Source: Maylandia zebra
Taxonomy: Eukaryota; Chordata; Actinopteri; Cichliformes; Cichlidae
Assembly (NCBI RefSeq): GCF_041146795.1
Contig: NC_135182.1
Location: 5,349,509-5,413,508 of the forward strand
DNA length: 64,000 nucleotides
Direction of reading: 5' to 3'
The translations under genes and the position numbers were made by a program. This document shows, one piece after another, positions 29,393 through 46,282 of the stretch (positions are counted from its first letter, which is position 1; each line of letters opens with the position of its first letter). The notes beneath the pieces were generated by a model. It saw only the letters and a program-made list of their open reading frames with translations. It was not told where the DNA came from and searched no databases.

Positions 29393-31410
29393 TATTTGTT
29401 AATGTGCAGCTGTCGATGTGACGTTTGTGGAATAATTTTGAACTTAGCCACTATAGCCACAGCCAAAATGTTGCTTTAAAAAAAAGAAAAACCATTATTA
29501 TGCAGAATATTCTCAGTCACATGTTTTCCTCTTCAAACTCACACGATCCAGTCAAAGAAACAATAAAAACAGTTTAACAGAATTAAACTCACCTCCCACC
29601 TTTATTTAGCCAGCTGTGCCATGTAACTTCAATATTTAATATAAAATAATGTCAAATTTCAACATTCAACAATTTCAACAGGAAAAACTTACTGTAATTT
29701 AAAAATAATAAATTAACCCGCTACAGTAGATTCTTATGAAAACAGTCTGCTTTGGATTTGATCTTTGGCTCTCCTGCAACTCTTTTAACCACATCTGCCA
29801 ATTGTTGCATAAGTTTCCACATGAGAGAGGAAACTTAGATTTACTGAGATCAGCCGCAGCAGATTTTGAGCTAAAGAGCTAATAAATAAGTGAAAATGAC
29901 TGTAACGTGTTCTGCAGAGTCTAACTTGTGAATGGTGGTCAGGTAAAAGCTGGAAAGTAGTTGTGGTTTGTTAGTAACTTACACAGCTATAACACTTGTA
30001 CTTTGATTAATAAGTTTTAAAAAAAAGCGCACAGTTTGTGAAAAACGGGGTCAGAGTGAGAGCTCTTCACTTTATTTTGTCCTGTTCCGCATTTCACCAA
30101 CTTTCCCTTCCGCCAGTTCCGGTAGTGAGCCAGTGACCGTTCTGTGATTGGACCTTCGCGTGAAACAGCCCTCAGGTCTGTAAAAAAAGAGTTTCTGTGA
30201 AAAGTGACACACTGAAAGACTGTCAGTGGAGTGGAAAACAGCTTTTTATGTTATAGGACTTCTAATGTATCCTGTATCCTGTATAGGACCTGGATGATAA
30301 ACACTGGAAATGTGTAATAAGGAACACATAGAGAGATAATATAGGATATATTATCCCGACAGATCCACCGGCAGGTGCACTTCACACCTGCTTCCATTAA
30401 AACCCACGCTCTCTGACACTCCCACAGTGTGGGTTGAAACTGAACCACGCAAAGTTTCACTCCTGTTCTGTGTCACTGCAGACTGCGATTGCGCTTTGTA
30501 CTTGTTTTATCAAACAATCTGCTGGATCCTTGGCTTAAGGTTAACTGTAGGTTGCCCGGGATGAACAAAACCTGTTGCAGCGGTGGGCGTTTGAATGAAC
30601 AGTTTCACAACAGATCTAAATAACTCTAAACCTCTAAAATTAACAGAGTATATGACATAAAAATAACTCTTTTGTGGGCAGAATGTGCTTGAAGCGAACC
30701 ACCCCCACAGCACAAACGACCTTTATGATAACTCGATTAAACACAGATTTTTTTAAGGGGCCAATAAACCAACCCATTCATTTGAAAATAAAACTTCGGC
30801 TCCTTTATTCACAAGGGGTCGCTCGACATGTTTTGACTGGGGACTCTCTTTTTTTGTCCTTATACCGGAAGCCCTTCCTGAGGTAAGCCCAAAGGGGTTT
30901 CCTGTGATCAAACCTGGGGCCTTTTTTTTTCTAAGGCACATCTGTTAAACACCACACCTTCAATTTTTGGATATTTTAATGGTGCAACTTGACAGGCAAT
31001 GTTGACATTAATGAAGCTCCCAAAATAAAATTATAAATAAAATGATAGCCTATAGGGTGAATCTGGGGCTTTGAGTAGTTCGCTTTCCGCCCTCCTTTAA
31101 CAGTGACAGACCAGCAAAAAGAATATATCTATATTCATATATAGTCACATGTGATTATTTTTGAGCTCGGATGGATGGCAGTGGTGTAAAGCTGAGGAAG
31201 AAGGGGAAGAAGAAAAAGAGGAAGTTAAGTAAACAAAATGACCGCGGTCAAGCGGAAGGATCTCACTGTGTTACCAGTTTCATGCAAACATCTATGAAAA
31301 TCTGTGAATAAAAAAATATGTACACCAGTACTTACTGTTATTGTGTGCATAACGTGGCACCTATCCGTATATGAATCGCTAATAACCTATTCACTAATTT
31401 TTTAGTAATG
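29393..31410. other. Intergenic region between tbc1d8 and pdcl3
   Basis: AT-rich with no supported exon. A short GC-richer patch lies near 30050-30180. A purine-rich stretch at 31170-31230 reads Lys-rich by chance. Nothing else is recognised. Confidence 0.4.
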
Positions 31411-31419
31411 TGCTACAGG

Positions 31420-32088
31420 TCTACCTAAAAAATCAGTCAGACAACTACAGCTCATTCAGAACTCTGCTGCTCGAGTCCTCACTAAGACCAAAAAAGTGGA
31501 CCACATCAGTCCAGCTCTGAGGTCCTTACACTGGCTGCCTGTCCGTCAGAGGATAGACTTTAAAGTTCTGATGCTGGTCTATAAAGCTCTGAATGGTTTA
31601 GGACCAAAATACATCAGTGACCCCCTGACCCAGTATGAACCTTCCAGATCCCTCAGGTCATCTGGATCCGGTCTTTTATCAGTTCCCTGAGTCAGAACCA
31701 GACACAGAGAAGCTGCATTCAGCTTTTATGCTCCTTATATCTGGAACAAACTCCCAGAAAGCCTCAGATCAGCTGAAACACTCAGTTTATTTAAATCCAG
31801 GTTGAAGACTCACCTATTCTCAGCTGCATTTGAATAAAGCACCAAATCCACACTTTTAAGCTTAAATTTCAAAACTTACATTTAACTACTGATTTTATCT
31901 GTTTTGATTTTATCTGTTTTGATTTTATATACTGTTGTTTGTTTGTTAATTAGTTTGTTTGTTTGCTTGTTTTAATCAATTTTAAATCATGCTTTTTATT
32001 TGTTTTTGTTTCTAATGTCTCTGTAAAGCACTTTGAATCACCTTGTTGTTGAATTGTGCTATACAAATAAACTTGCCCTGCCTTGCCT
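31420..32088 (+). mobile_element. 5'-truncated LINE (L2/CR1-type) with end of RT ORF
   Basis: The plus strand reads the familiar C-terminal part of an L2-like reverse-transcriptase ORF: RLQLIQNSAARVLTKTKK, then SLHWLPVRQRIDFKVLMLVY and KALNGLGPKYISDPLT. After a frameshift near 31690 it reads REAAFSFYAPYIWNKLPESL and ends near 31835. The 3' UTR ends with CACTTTGAATCACCTTGTTG and a CTTGCC-type tail. It is a dead fragment. Confidence 0.82.
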
Positions 32089-32147
32089 ACACTTGAGAGG
32101 CTTTGCGTTGTGTGCCCTTTTTACATCCCACAGTAAATATTGTACTC

Positions 32148-32149
<2 letters not shown>

Positions 32150-32206
<57 letters not shown>
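32150..32206. repeat. (GT)n microsatellite
   Basis: Uninterrupted GT dinucleotides of about 55 bp directly downstream of the LINE fragment and about 380 bp before the pdcl3 start codon. Confidence 0.95.
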
Positions 32207-32207
<1 letters not shown>

Positions 32208-32583
32208 GCACCTGTTTGGATTCGCTCTCAGCAGCCACAAATGGAATGCTCCGCTCTCATTCCTTATATGGGCATATTGCGCCTCAACAGGAACTTGGTG
32301 TCTCTGTTATTATTGTCCTCCCCGTGAAGCGTTTTTTTCCCAGTCCTTCTAAAATCAGGAATTTTTGTTTTTATACCACAGTAAAAAAAATTAGTTCAGT
32401 AAATGTTTGAGACATTATATAGATAGTTACAGGGGGCTATTTTAATGCTGGGTATTTTTTGTGCGCATGTGAAACAGTCACAGGTTTTTGTTTCCTGTCG
32501 GAATCGATTTGGCTGCGCTCCTTCTATTTCCGCGTCTGGGAGGGGAACAGTGGTGTGATTTCAGAGAACTCTTATCAGTCAAA

Positions 32584-37365
<4,782 letters not shown>

Positions 37366-38840
37366 AAAAAAGTAAACACCTGTAACTTCAACCACAAAAG
37401 CCGTGTGACAGCTACATGGAAAACACTGCGAAGACCTTAAAACCGAGCAGAGGGGGCGGCTTCTCCTTTGTCAGCATGTGCGTTGTGTGTTGTAACCATG
37501 TAGGTGGCGCTCTTATACTGGATCAGTCCTGTATTTGGACAGGCCACTGGGCTGCTGGAAAGTGTCAAACCTGCATTATGATCATCCTACAGTACATTTC
37601 AGCAGGGGAAACAACAACTGTTTTGTAATTTGATTAAACATTGAACTGTATCAACTACGTCCTCACAAAAGCATCACAGACGAGTTTTAACTTTTTTTAA
37701 TACCGTTTCATGATAATTATGTCACAAAATGTACATGTACATTTAATTCTGGTAAATTAAATGTGAGTTCACCTCTTTGCCACAGCGATCAGTGACGGTT
37801 TTGTGTTGTTTTGTTTTAGATACTCATGTCTTGTGTAACAATCTGCCAAATTTGCTTGGTGACAGTTTCCGTCCAATGACACCAATTTTTTATTTATTTT
37901 TTTGCATTTGCAAGCAACAAGACACACGGCAGCTTTAGCAACACACTTCAGTTTTTTTCCAGCTGTACAATCAAATTGTTTCTGTTAACAAAAAAGTTAC
38001 AGATGCTGTTGCGTGGTCCATCAGTTGATTTTGAGTGTGATGTCCGCAGGTGGATCTGCCAGCTGCTCTTCTTCTGATACGTGTGTGTTTGTTTGTTTCC
38101 TTTTACAACATCCCCTCTGGCAGACCTCGAATCTTCTGTTTAATTAGCAGGAGATGAAGAGAAAGAGTCAGTCACTACATTGAACCTGAGTAGTAATGCA
38201 ATTAAAAGTGATACATGCTGGCTAATTCTTAATCACTGGTTCACTACTTCTTCACTACCTGAAAAGGTTAAGTCTTTATAGGCAGAAGAGAAATGAGTGG
38301 AAAGTATGGGGTGTGTGCGTGTGTGTGTTTTCGAGAATGTCTGCTGTATGTGCAGAGAAGAGATGAAAATGTTTCTGCTGTTTTTAGTCTTAATAATGGA
38401 AAAAATGCACATTTTCACTTTAGCGCCATAGTTTTAGCATTTATTATATCCCTGACGTGTATGGAGTCAATTTTAGAGGGGCTAAAGGACAGTTTGGGCA
38501 ACTTTTTCATGTGTGCTGTGCCAAAAACATTTATTTCCCCAAATTTTAATCTAGTTTCTTAACTGTATTGTTTTGCCTACTTAGACATTTTTTAGTGAGA
38601 TGAAATGAATTATGGGAGCAATAAACAGTTCCTGCTTGAGCAGCTCAAAACCCCTTCAGCTTGCAAACACTGATTAACGTGAATGGCTCACCAGCCAAAA
38701 ACAGTTTACTACCTCCAATTGTTAAGTAGGAAGCTTTAAAAGTCCCTAAGCTTGAGAGATGACCTCAAATGTCTGCAGTTTTTCTATCCGCTTCATTCAT
38801 AACCCTGCTCTGAAATCTCCAAGTAAAAAAATCAGTTAAA
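37366..38840. other. pdcl3 3' UTR and tail-to-tail intergenic space with nms
   Basis: The pdcl3 3' UTR starts here; no canonical AATAAA was fixed close to the stop. On the minus strand an AAG AAG-type acceptor near 38070-38090 could start a last nms exon, but this is not supported by homology. No neuromedin core motif (F-R-P-R-N-G) was found on the minus strand. Confidence 0.4.
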
Positions 38841-38863
38841 AGCATTCAGATCTGTGTTCTCAC

Positions 38864-41800
38864 CAAAAGTACCACCTTCTTCTTTCTCCTCTGGGAAAGC
38901 TTTGGTGAAAGTCGCATGAGAGGGTGAACTGAATGAGACTGGAGGAAGAAAGGGAGAGAGCTTCATGAGGATCTGCTGAGTAGGCCAAAAGACCAGAATT
39001 TCGCTCCAGATTTCAGTATTTAAAGTCGCATTTGCCACCTGCTGTCATGCTGTATCAGCTCTGCGAGCGAGCCGACAGCATCCAAATGGCCAGCTCTGAA
39101 ACTGAAACTTACTTAGGTTTGTTTGCCGTTTTCGGGGGTGAAAAAAAGAGTCTTTAGATTCGTTCACTTCAACAGGTTTTGAATAAAAATTCATAATCAA
39201 CCTGAAAGCCTCAAAGCAGATGTTTTGTGTTCTCCTTTTCCACCCATGCTGCCAATTGAAATGACCAAAAGCAGTTTAAGCACTGCATTAAATTAAAGCA
39301 ATAACTCTCGAAAATGACAAATAAATGGAAACATCAGACACTAAGTTTGATTGGTTTGCTCATTTGCTCACCTCTTTTTGTACAGCTCCAACAGAGTTGC
39401 GTGCTTTGGAGTAATGAAACAGGAACTGGGGGGGGGGGGGGAAGCAGAATCAGTGAGCTGGTGCTGAACAAACAGCAGAAATGATGGAAAAGTGTAAAGA
39501 CAACTAGGGAAGAAAACCTACTCTTTTGAAGACATTCTGAACCTGCTCCTGTGGGGGAAGGAAAACAATTAGGCATTAATAACAGAATTAAAGTTCTCAC
39601 ACTCTATCCTGCCTCCATTGACTCTTGAATACAGTAAACAGGCAAAACAGCAATAATTCAGCAAAACGTAAGAGAGCACACAATGATTCCAGCTCTGTTA
39701 CTTCCTTTGGGTATTGTGGTATCATGTCATGTTGTCTTCCTGTTGACTCGGTGGCTCACCTGCCCACTCCATAACTTCAAAAAGAGATAAACTTGGGTAG
39801 CAACCCAGACACAGTCATGTTTATCCTGCTAACCGTCAGGATAACCGTCTAAAACTGTCTTTTTTTAGAAGCACTTTTTTTTTGTTTCATCATTTCTCCT
39901 CTTTGTACTTCTGCCTCTGCTGTGATGTAATGTTTTTTATTTAAAGGACGTGCATTTGACACAGCTTGCTGAAGAGAATTGAAATTTGACATGTGACCAT
40001 CTATTGAACTGGACTTTTATTTTTTAAGGATTAGTTTGTCAGCTGTGGTTTGAAGGTATGGTTTTTCACAAGTCAAGCATTAAAAGCAGTTTTTAAAGTC
40101 ATATAGTTTGTGATCATATGTCGAAAACCCCTTTAAAGTGTTAGCATGAGGCCTATAGCATAGAATAGAATAGAATAGAATAGAATAGAATAGAAACCTT
40201 TAAAGTAGCTTTAAAATGTTTGCCTACCTCATTCTGGTCTCTCCGCAAGACACCACTCAAATCATCACTTCTGATCCCTCGCACCTGCAGACAAACAGTA
40301 CACTTATTTACAGCTTGAAAGCTGGCAGTGAATGCAACATAATACCTTTGACCAGTGATTTTTCTATTCTTACTTCTTATTTTCCCATAAAACACAACAT
40401 CAACACTGTTTGAAAGTAAAATAGAACATTTGTACTCAAACTTCTAAGTGTCTGTATATTTCTTGTCACAGAGTTGCTCAAAGCACCGAATGTGTGGCTG
40501 AGTGCAGATGACACTGTTCATCAAACTGGCAATAAGTAGTGCTAATTACACAAGAAATGTAGACCAGAATGAGTGGATCATCCACTAAGTTAGGAGGAAA
40601 ATAACAACAGCAAAAACAAAAATTGTAGAGACTTTGAAAAATGCCTCAGTGATGGAGGGATGATTGTAAATGAAGAGTCTCACTACCTTTTGTAACACTA
40701 TGCCGTCTTCCCACTGATCAAGAGGACTGGCATCTGGATAAAGATACACATAATGTTAATACTTATCGATCTTTTTATAGTAGGGCAGCATAATTCAATA
40801 AATGTAATATTGTAATTGGACTGATACCACGATGTCATGCATATGTAGTCCAAAATAATAATTTAGAAGTCCTGTATCGTCATTTATTGTATTTTTATGT
40901 GTTCAAATTTCATATTATTAGTAAGCCTCTAATATGAGGAGGCTGCTGGTGTATGTTTGATGCAATACTACATATGACTGTGAGGCTCGGGCTGCTCATG
41001 AGTGACTGTTATCGAACGACATGCTGAAAACGTTCAAGCTTTCCTCAATAAGCATCTTTAAGCTGTCAAAGAAACATTTCAGAATAATAACATACAGGTT
41101 GGAGATAGTGTTATGAATTTCAGAGATCTCATTAAAAAACCTATTTGGACCGACATCCACTGGTTCTGTATCATTTCATTTACAATTTTCTCCATGTTAA
41201 CATGTTGCTGTCTGCATAGATGTGCTTACGTCACTGTGCGTTTCAGAGTTAAAACAGAGCGCAACATTTTAATATGAGGTCAGGTAAATGCTTTCCATCC
41301 AGGTATCACACTCCTTCATTTAGAAGGGAAATTTATTTGATAAATCATTTTAATAGGGGATCGGTACTTGTAATAGAGTACGTTTTACATTGATATAATT
41401 CTACTGGTACTAAATTTTAATAATAAATGCATTTTTTTCTCTTACAATGAGTCATTTATAAAAGATTTCCCCAGTCAGAGCAGAGCACCCAGACTGGAGT
41501 AAGACTGTACATATTGTACCAGTTTTTGCACTTGCACACATTATGACTTTTTTTTAAAAAGTGGGATAACCTTGAGCTAACATCACCTATAGGGGAATTT
41601 ATGAAGAATTATTATTAATCAGAATCATACATTATGCCTATCACATCTTGGTGTATCACCAGTCACCATTCATTACATCACAATCCATTCACTACATACC
41701 AATTTTATACTTTTGTTTAAAATATCCAGTGAAGAAGTCTTATTAATTAAAAAGACTGCGCAAGATACTGCATCTTTGAGTACAAAGCACATCAACCTAT

Positions 41801-42426
41801 ATTTATTAGCTCATTATGGATCTATACAGCACTGATAAATCATTCAGTGACAATGAATGATTGAGTTAGAACTTATTAACCATTTCAATGTTGGCTACGT
41901 TGTGTTACATTGTGGTGTTAGTCCCTCTTTAATTGCCTCTGAATCCACCTATGCATTGCTTTTTTTTTTTTAACATATACTGAGAGTTTAAGTGCAAGCT
42001 GAAATAGTCCTACAACTATGACTCAGATATTCCTTATTTCCTGAAACCAGTGATGAAGCCTATTTGTTATATAGTGAGCTGGAATTTTCCACTTCTTGCA
42101 TCAGGATTAGTATACCATAAATAATTATTTTAAAAACTTACACTAAATGTACGACTGGCTTCATAACTTACAGGCGCATTCATAAAGATATAAAACCTTA
42201 AAAAATGCACTCAAAATTACACTTTGCTTATAAGCGATCACCACTGAAAACAACTTTTAGAGCATGATTAATTTTAGCTGCCAAAAACAACTCATGCACC
42301 TTGACAATGGTGCTGGTTTACATGTATCTGACTCAGTATCATGCTTCACCCACCTGTTGTGCTCCAACATCCAAAGCAAATGAATAAACACAGCAGAAAA
42401 AGTTGTTGCACAGCTGACAGAGTCAT
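38864..42426 (-). CDS. nms: Neuromedin S precursor (mature neuromedin core not found)
   Basis: Coding exons in transcription order: 42354-42426, 40687-40733, 40228-40284, 39522-39548, 39372-39425, 38876-38938 (or 38864-38938 if the stronger GTGAGA donor is used). Phases agree throughout. Exon 1 encodes a signal peptide (MTLSAVQQLFLLCLFICFGC). Next come DASPLDQWEDGIVLQK, then EQVQNVFKR ending in a dibasic cleavage site. A 34-residue peptide starts FLFHYSKARNSVG and ends VHPLMRLSPKLSQ, followed by RRKKK. This matches the neuromedin S precursor-related peptide of mammals. The C-terminal exon with the amidated neuromedin core was not found, so the 3' end is unresolved. The pdcl3 neighbour supports the identity. 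Confidence 0.83.
39372..39548 (-). CDS. nms: nms exons 4 and 5: dibasic site and related-peptide N-terminus
   Basis: Exon 39522-39548 is only 27 nt (EQVQNVFKR) and ends exactly at the Lys-Arg cleavage site. Exon 39372-39425 is 54 nt and starts with FLFHYSKARNSVGAVQKE. Its acceptor is preceded on the minus strand by 14 consecutive C. The match of FLFHYS after KR to mammalian NMS precursors is the key identification. Confidence 0.85.
40157..40196. repeat. (TAGAA)n pentanucleotide microsatellite (nms intron)
   Basis: About eight consecutive TAGAA units lie in the nms intron, some 30 bp past the donor of the 40228-40284 exon. Confidence 0.9.
42354..42426 (-). CDS. nms: nms exon 1: signal peptide
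   Basis: The ATG at 42424-42426 opens a hydrophobic stretch (QQLFLLCLFICFGC) with likely cleavage near Ser-Thr-Thr. Donor GTGGGT follows. The phase (one base left over) fits the next exon at 40687-40733, giving T-T-D-A-S-P. The upstream open frame extends further but is not peptide-like. Confidence 0.75.
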
Positions 42427-42549
42427 ATCTCCACTTTCTTCTTCTTCTTTTTTCTCTCTGTGTTTGAGGAAGGTCTGCTTGACGTGGCTCTGCTCTCCGG
42501 TCTCGTCTCCTAACAGCTGTGAGTGTTCTGAATGCATTGCCCTCTGCCC

Positions 42550-42575
42550 GCAGCACTTTAAAAGCACGCAACTTT
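42550..42575 (-). promoter_or_regulatory. nms: Possible TATA-like box of nms
   Basis: TTTAAA at 42558-42563 lies about 130 bp upstream of the nms start codon. It is a weak, inferred core-promoter signal. Confidence 0.25.
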
Positions 42576-42649
42576 GCTGGCTGACATGCATCTCCTCAGG
42601 TGGCCAATCACAAACACACCAATCTGAGCATCAGCAAACCCGCTTGCGC

Positions 42650-44112
42650 AATCTCCAACGCACCTTGCAATCCCTCCATCTCTCTCTCCCTCTCTCTCTC
42701 TCGCTCCACTCACAGGGCGTAGAGTTGGAAAAATACAGAGCACTTGGAATGTTGAGCTCTGGGAGTATTGGGCTGTTTTGCTGCGTGGACTGACGTCAAG
42801 TTGATAACAAAGATATGACTGGTCTCCTTCAGGAAAAGGAAAGTGGATGGTGAATCTGATTAAGAAAAACAGCCAATAAACTGCATTAAATGTTAAAAAG
42901 ATTACCAGCATTTAATGTGAACTCCTGCTGGGAAATCGTTATTAACGAATGATAACTGTATGAGGTACTCACATATCGCCTAATTAAGATACAGAAACAA
43001 ATGGACACTCTCAGGTGATTCCAAAGATCTGCAGCTATAAATGAATATGAAGATTCATGCTCTCCTGTTCTGGTCTTGATGTAAATGTTACTGGGATGCG
43101 ATTGGACGGTGATTAATTTTCATATGAGGAGATTTGTATGAGCTTGAGTAATATGGTATGTTTGCTTTAGTCAAAAAGTTCTGCTTTAAAACAACCTAAA
43201 ACAGCATGTTGTTGTTTCTGCTGGGTTATCACATGCTGTAGTACGTTCTTACAGGACACATTATTTCTAAATGACTTGTGTTAAATCCTGGCAACCCTGG
43301 ACTTGCAATATTCCTGTCACTTCAAAGATAATCTGGAAATGTCAGGGAATGAGTCTCTGCTTCGGGAAAACCAAGAATTGAGCTTTAACTTGTTTCAAAC
43401 CCCTTTAGAAGCCTCAGCAGCTTCTAAAAGTTTCTGAACACAAGAGTTTCATCAACTAGGGAAGTCTAATTTTTCAGCTAAATCTTATTCTGAGAAAGTA
43501 AGACTGGCCTGGCATCTGTTAGACTGAAAACCCTATGAGAAGCTACAGGGCAAGTTAAAGCTTGCTAAAGCTTCCTGAAGTAAGCATTCATAGATAGATA
43601 GATAGACCTGAAGCCTGCATACGTTGTTGTTTTATTTAACAGATTAAGCAGCACACCTTGTGTCAGGTGGTGCTGTGACGTGGACACTGTATGTTATTCT
43701 TTCAGGGATTAACTGTTCTGATCGAGTAGACTGGAGGCAGAGCACTGCACTCATATTTCCCCTGACACTGACACCAGATTTTGTACCAAAACCTACTAAT
43801 AAAGGTGAATCTGCATTGTTACACCCTGGAAACACTTAATTTTTTTCTTATTCATTGTTTTGGTTTTCCTATTTTTTTTTTCCAGCGATCAACTCACAGG
43901 TGATTAACACCCGATTCTGAACCTCTGCTGTGTTTTTTAACCTCTTTTTATTCATTGTTTTGGTTTTATGAAAAAAATCTGTCCCACAAGAAGCAGATAA
44001 TCTGTTATCTGTGATAGACAGACTTTCGTTGTAGACAGGCAGAGAGGAATATATTAAACCAAAGGTTACAGACAAAAATGATCTAATATTTTTTGATAAT
44101 CTATGATTATCT
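42650..44112. other. Intergenic, nothing recognised
   Basis: No exon or repeat family is recognised. A short (CT)n stretch lies at 42670-42705 and a TAGA microsatellite near 43590-43605. Confidence 0.4.
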
Positions 44113-44352
44113 CTCACCCCAACCGGTCGCAGCAGATGGCCCCACCCTGTCCTCAGCCTGGTTCTGCTGGAGGTTTCTTCCTGTTAAAAGGGAGTTTTTT
44201 CTTCCCACTGTCACCAAAATGCTTGCTCATACGGGGTCATATGATTGTTGGGTTTTTCTCTGTATGTATTATTGTAGGGTCTACCTTACAATATAAAGCC
44301 CTTTGAGGTGACTGTTGCTGTAAATTGGCGCTGTATAAATAAAACTGAATTG
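44113..44352 (+). repeat. Non-LTR retrotransposon 3' tail, second copy
   Basis: Same family as 16438-16665: AACCGGTCGCAGCAGATGGC, then TTCTTCCTGTTAAAAGGGAG and GGCGCTGTATAAATAAAACT. It keeps an extra segment (ATTGTAGGGTCTACCTTACA) missing from the other copy. Confidence 0.7.
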
Positions 44353-45115
44353 TTTTTAATACCTTTTGCTTAAAAGTCTTCATAAGAAATCTGCATAAGA
44401 AAGACGGACACTTTTCAATGATACAAATACTAATTTTGTGCATTCATATTTTGCTGTTTTGCAATATGTTTTTATCTTTCTGTAGCTTTGCTTTTATTCT
44501 GTTTTGCATGACTGTGGGTACCAGTGCATTTACATAAACCCTGACTGAAAAGCTTAAACCTTAAACATAATTTAAGTGATTATCAAATGAAAAGTCTACT
44601 CAACCTGCTGATTGAGCCTCTTTGTCATGCAACAAAGGGAAGGGGGAAAAAGCAATAAACTCAAACATTGTTTACTCTTGAATCTTTCAAGTGTGCGTAT
44701 ATGAAGATCTGGTAATCAGGGGTCATCTTGTGTGATTGCCTTGTACAAAAACAAAGGAAATGGGAATGACTGAATCACAGAGAAACAGTTGATTTGTTTC
44801 TCATTTTGAAAAATAGACATGCTCCATTCCACGGCACTTACGCAAAAACCAAATGCTTGATTTAAAACATACAGCAATGACGGATCTGATGAGAAATAAA
44901 TGGTTATTTTTTCATTTGTACTTTCAGTTTAGGTAACACGTATGTACGTACCAGTTTTACCTTTGCTATTCAAAGGAAACACAAAAAACTATGATACCAA
45001 GCTAATGAAGTTTTTGAGTAGCAAACAGTGATATAGCAATAAGAAAATTTGCAAAAATGATGACTTATGTAACTTTAACATTGCCTTTTACTACTTTTAA
45101 AATAAAATAAGGATA

Positions 45116-45202
45116 CTGGGGTTTGACACGGTGCAGACTGGAGCAGCCTGGGATCGAACCACCGGTTGATCTGCTCTGCCACCTGAGCTACAGCCACCCC
45201 AA
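45116..45202 (-). mobile_element. tRNA-derived SINE head fragment
   Basis: On the minus strand it reads GGGGTGGCTGTAGCTCAGGT, then GGTTCGATCCCAGGCTGCTCC. These are A-box and B-box of a tRNA-like promoter as in V-SINE-type elements. It lacks an anticodon arm, so it is not a tRNA gene. It is a different family from the 19471 and 52940 SINEs. Confidence 0.6.
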
Positions 45203-46282
45203 ATGAGCAGTAGAGACTGATATATTAGATAAATCATATCTGTTAAAGCAGAGCTGTAGCTATAATGTAGCAGCTTAGGATGCAAAACCATATTTTTCAG
45301 TCTGTGGTCTCCTGTGCTTCCAGTTCTGATCCTTTCTCTTGTGCTTGTGCTCCATGGCTGGTCTATGGCTGCCCATCTGGCACACCTATCTGGCACACCT
45401 GGCTCCAATCACAGTATCACCAATCCTCCACCCTCTCTCAATGGCATCCCCTCTTACCAGTTGCTATAGAAACAGCCTCCTCATTTGTTGTTTTAAGTTT
45501 TCTGTAATGAATTCCCTCGTGATCTGTGGCGCTCCAACGTTGACTCTGTTCTGCATGTGCCAGTCAGATGCTCTCTTTGTTCAGTCTGCCATAATCTCTT
45601 TTTTTCTATATAGTTGTGGCCAGGTTCTGACATTACTGGAGTTTTTTTTTTTATGTTAAGAAATATAGATTTTTGTCACATAATCTTATCGTCTCCATGT
45701 GCAGGCATGATTGCCGCCTAGAAATAGACCACGAGAAGGTTTGGGTTTTCTTTTTATATGATCCTGGGCATCTAATTGCATGATGCAGACAAATAGGAGG
45801 CATGTATTTTAATCATTCTGAAAATAAAGTTCAAAATGTTAACCTACAACAGGTGTGTGGAAGACAGGACTGTATATACACTTAATAATTACACAGCAAG
45901 ACACGGAAAGGAGAAGAACTTGGCTGGAAGTAAATTAAATTTAAAAAATGGCAGAAGAGTGAGCACAAGAGGGCAAGAAGGATGTGCTGAAACAAGGCAG
46001 AAAGGGCACTAGAAGCGCAGGAGAGGATAATTAGTATAAAATTGATGTAGGAGCTAAACTCAAAAGGACAAAAAAATGATATCATACCAGAATAACAGAG
46101 GAACAGAAACAGAAATGTAACAAACATGAAAATTCAAACTTCAAGCATTAGAAATGTCATTGAAATGTGTCAGTGCAGGAAAAGCAGACAGTGTGAAATG
46201 GTTCTACTGGTTCTTCTAGAAAAATATTCACTGAAGTCCCAAATATGCAGCTACTTAACTGTCTTCATCACTGGTTGTGTGG
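45203..46282. other. Intergenic, nothing recognised
   Basis: AT-rich sequence without supported exons or known repeat ends. Confidence 0.35.

Noticed and set aside
32033-32410. Open frames rich in Cys-Val
   Set aside because: They are translations of the GT microsatellite.
38000-38090. A last nms exon on the minus strand starting K-K-S-S-W-Q or E-E-Q-L-A-D
   Set aside because: An AG acceptor exists but neither frame resembles the neuromedin C-terminus, so it is not annotated as coding.
42341-42793. A 150-codon plus-strand open frame over the nms first exon
   Set aside because: It is antisense to the signal-peptide exon and contains low-complexity Ser/Leu from a CT repeat.
45116-45202. A tRNA gene on the minus strand
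   Set aside because: A-box and B-box are present but no anticodon arm or proper acceptor stem; it is a SINE head.
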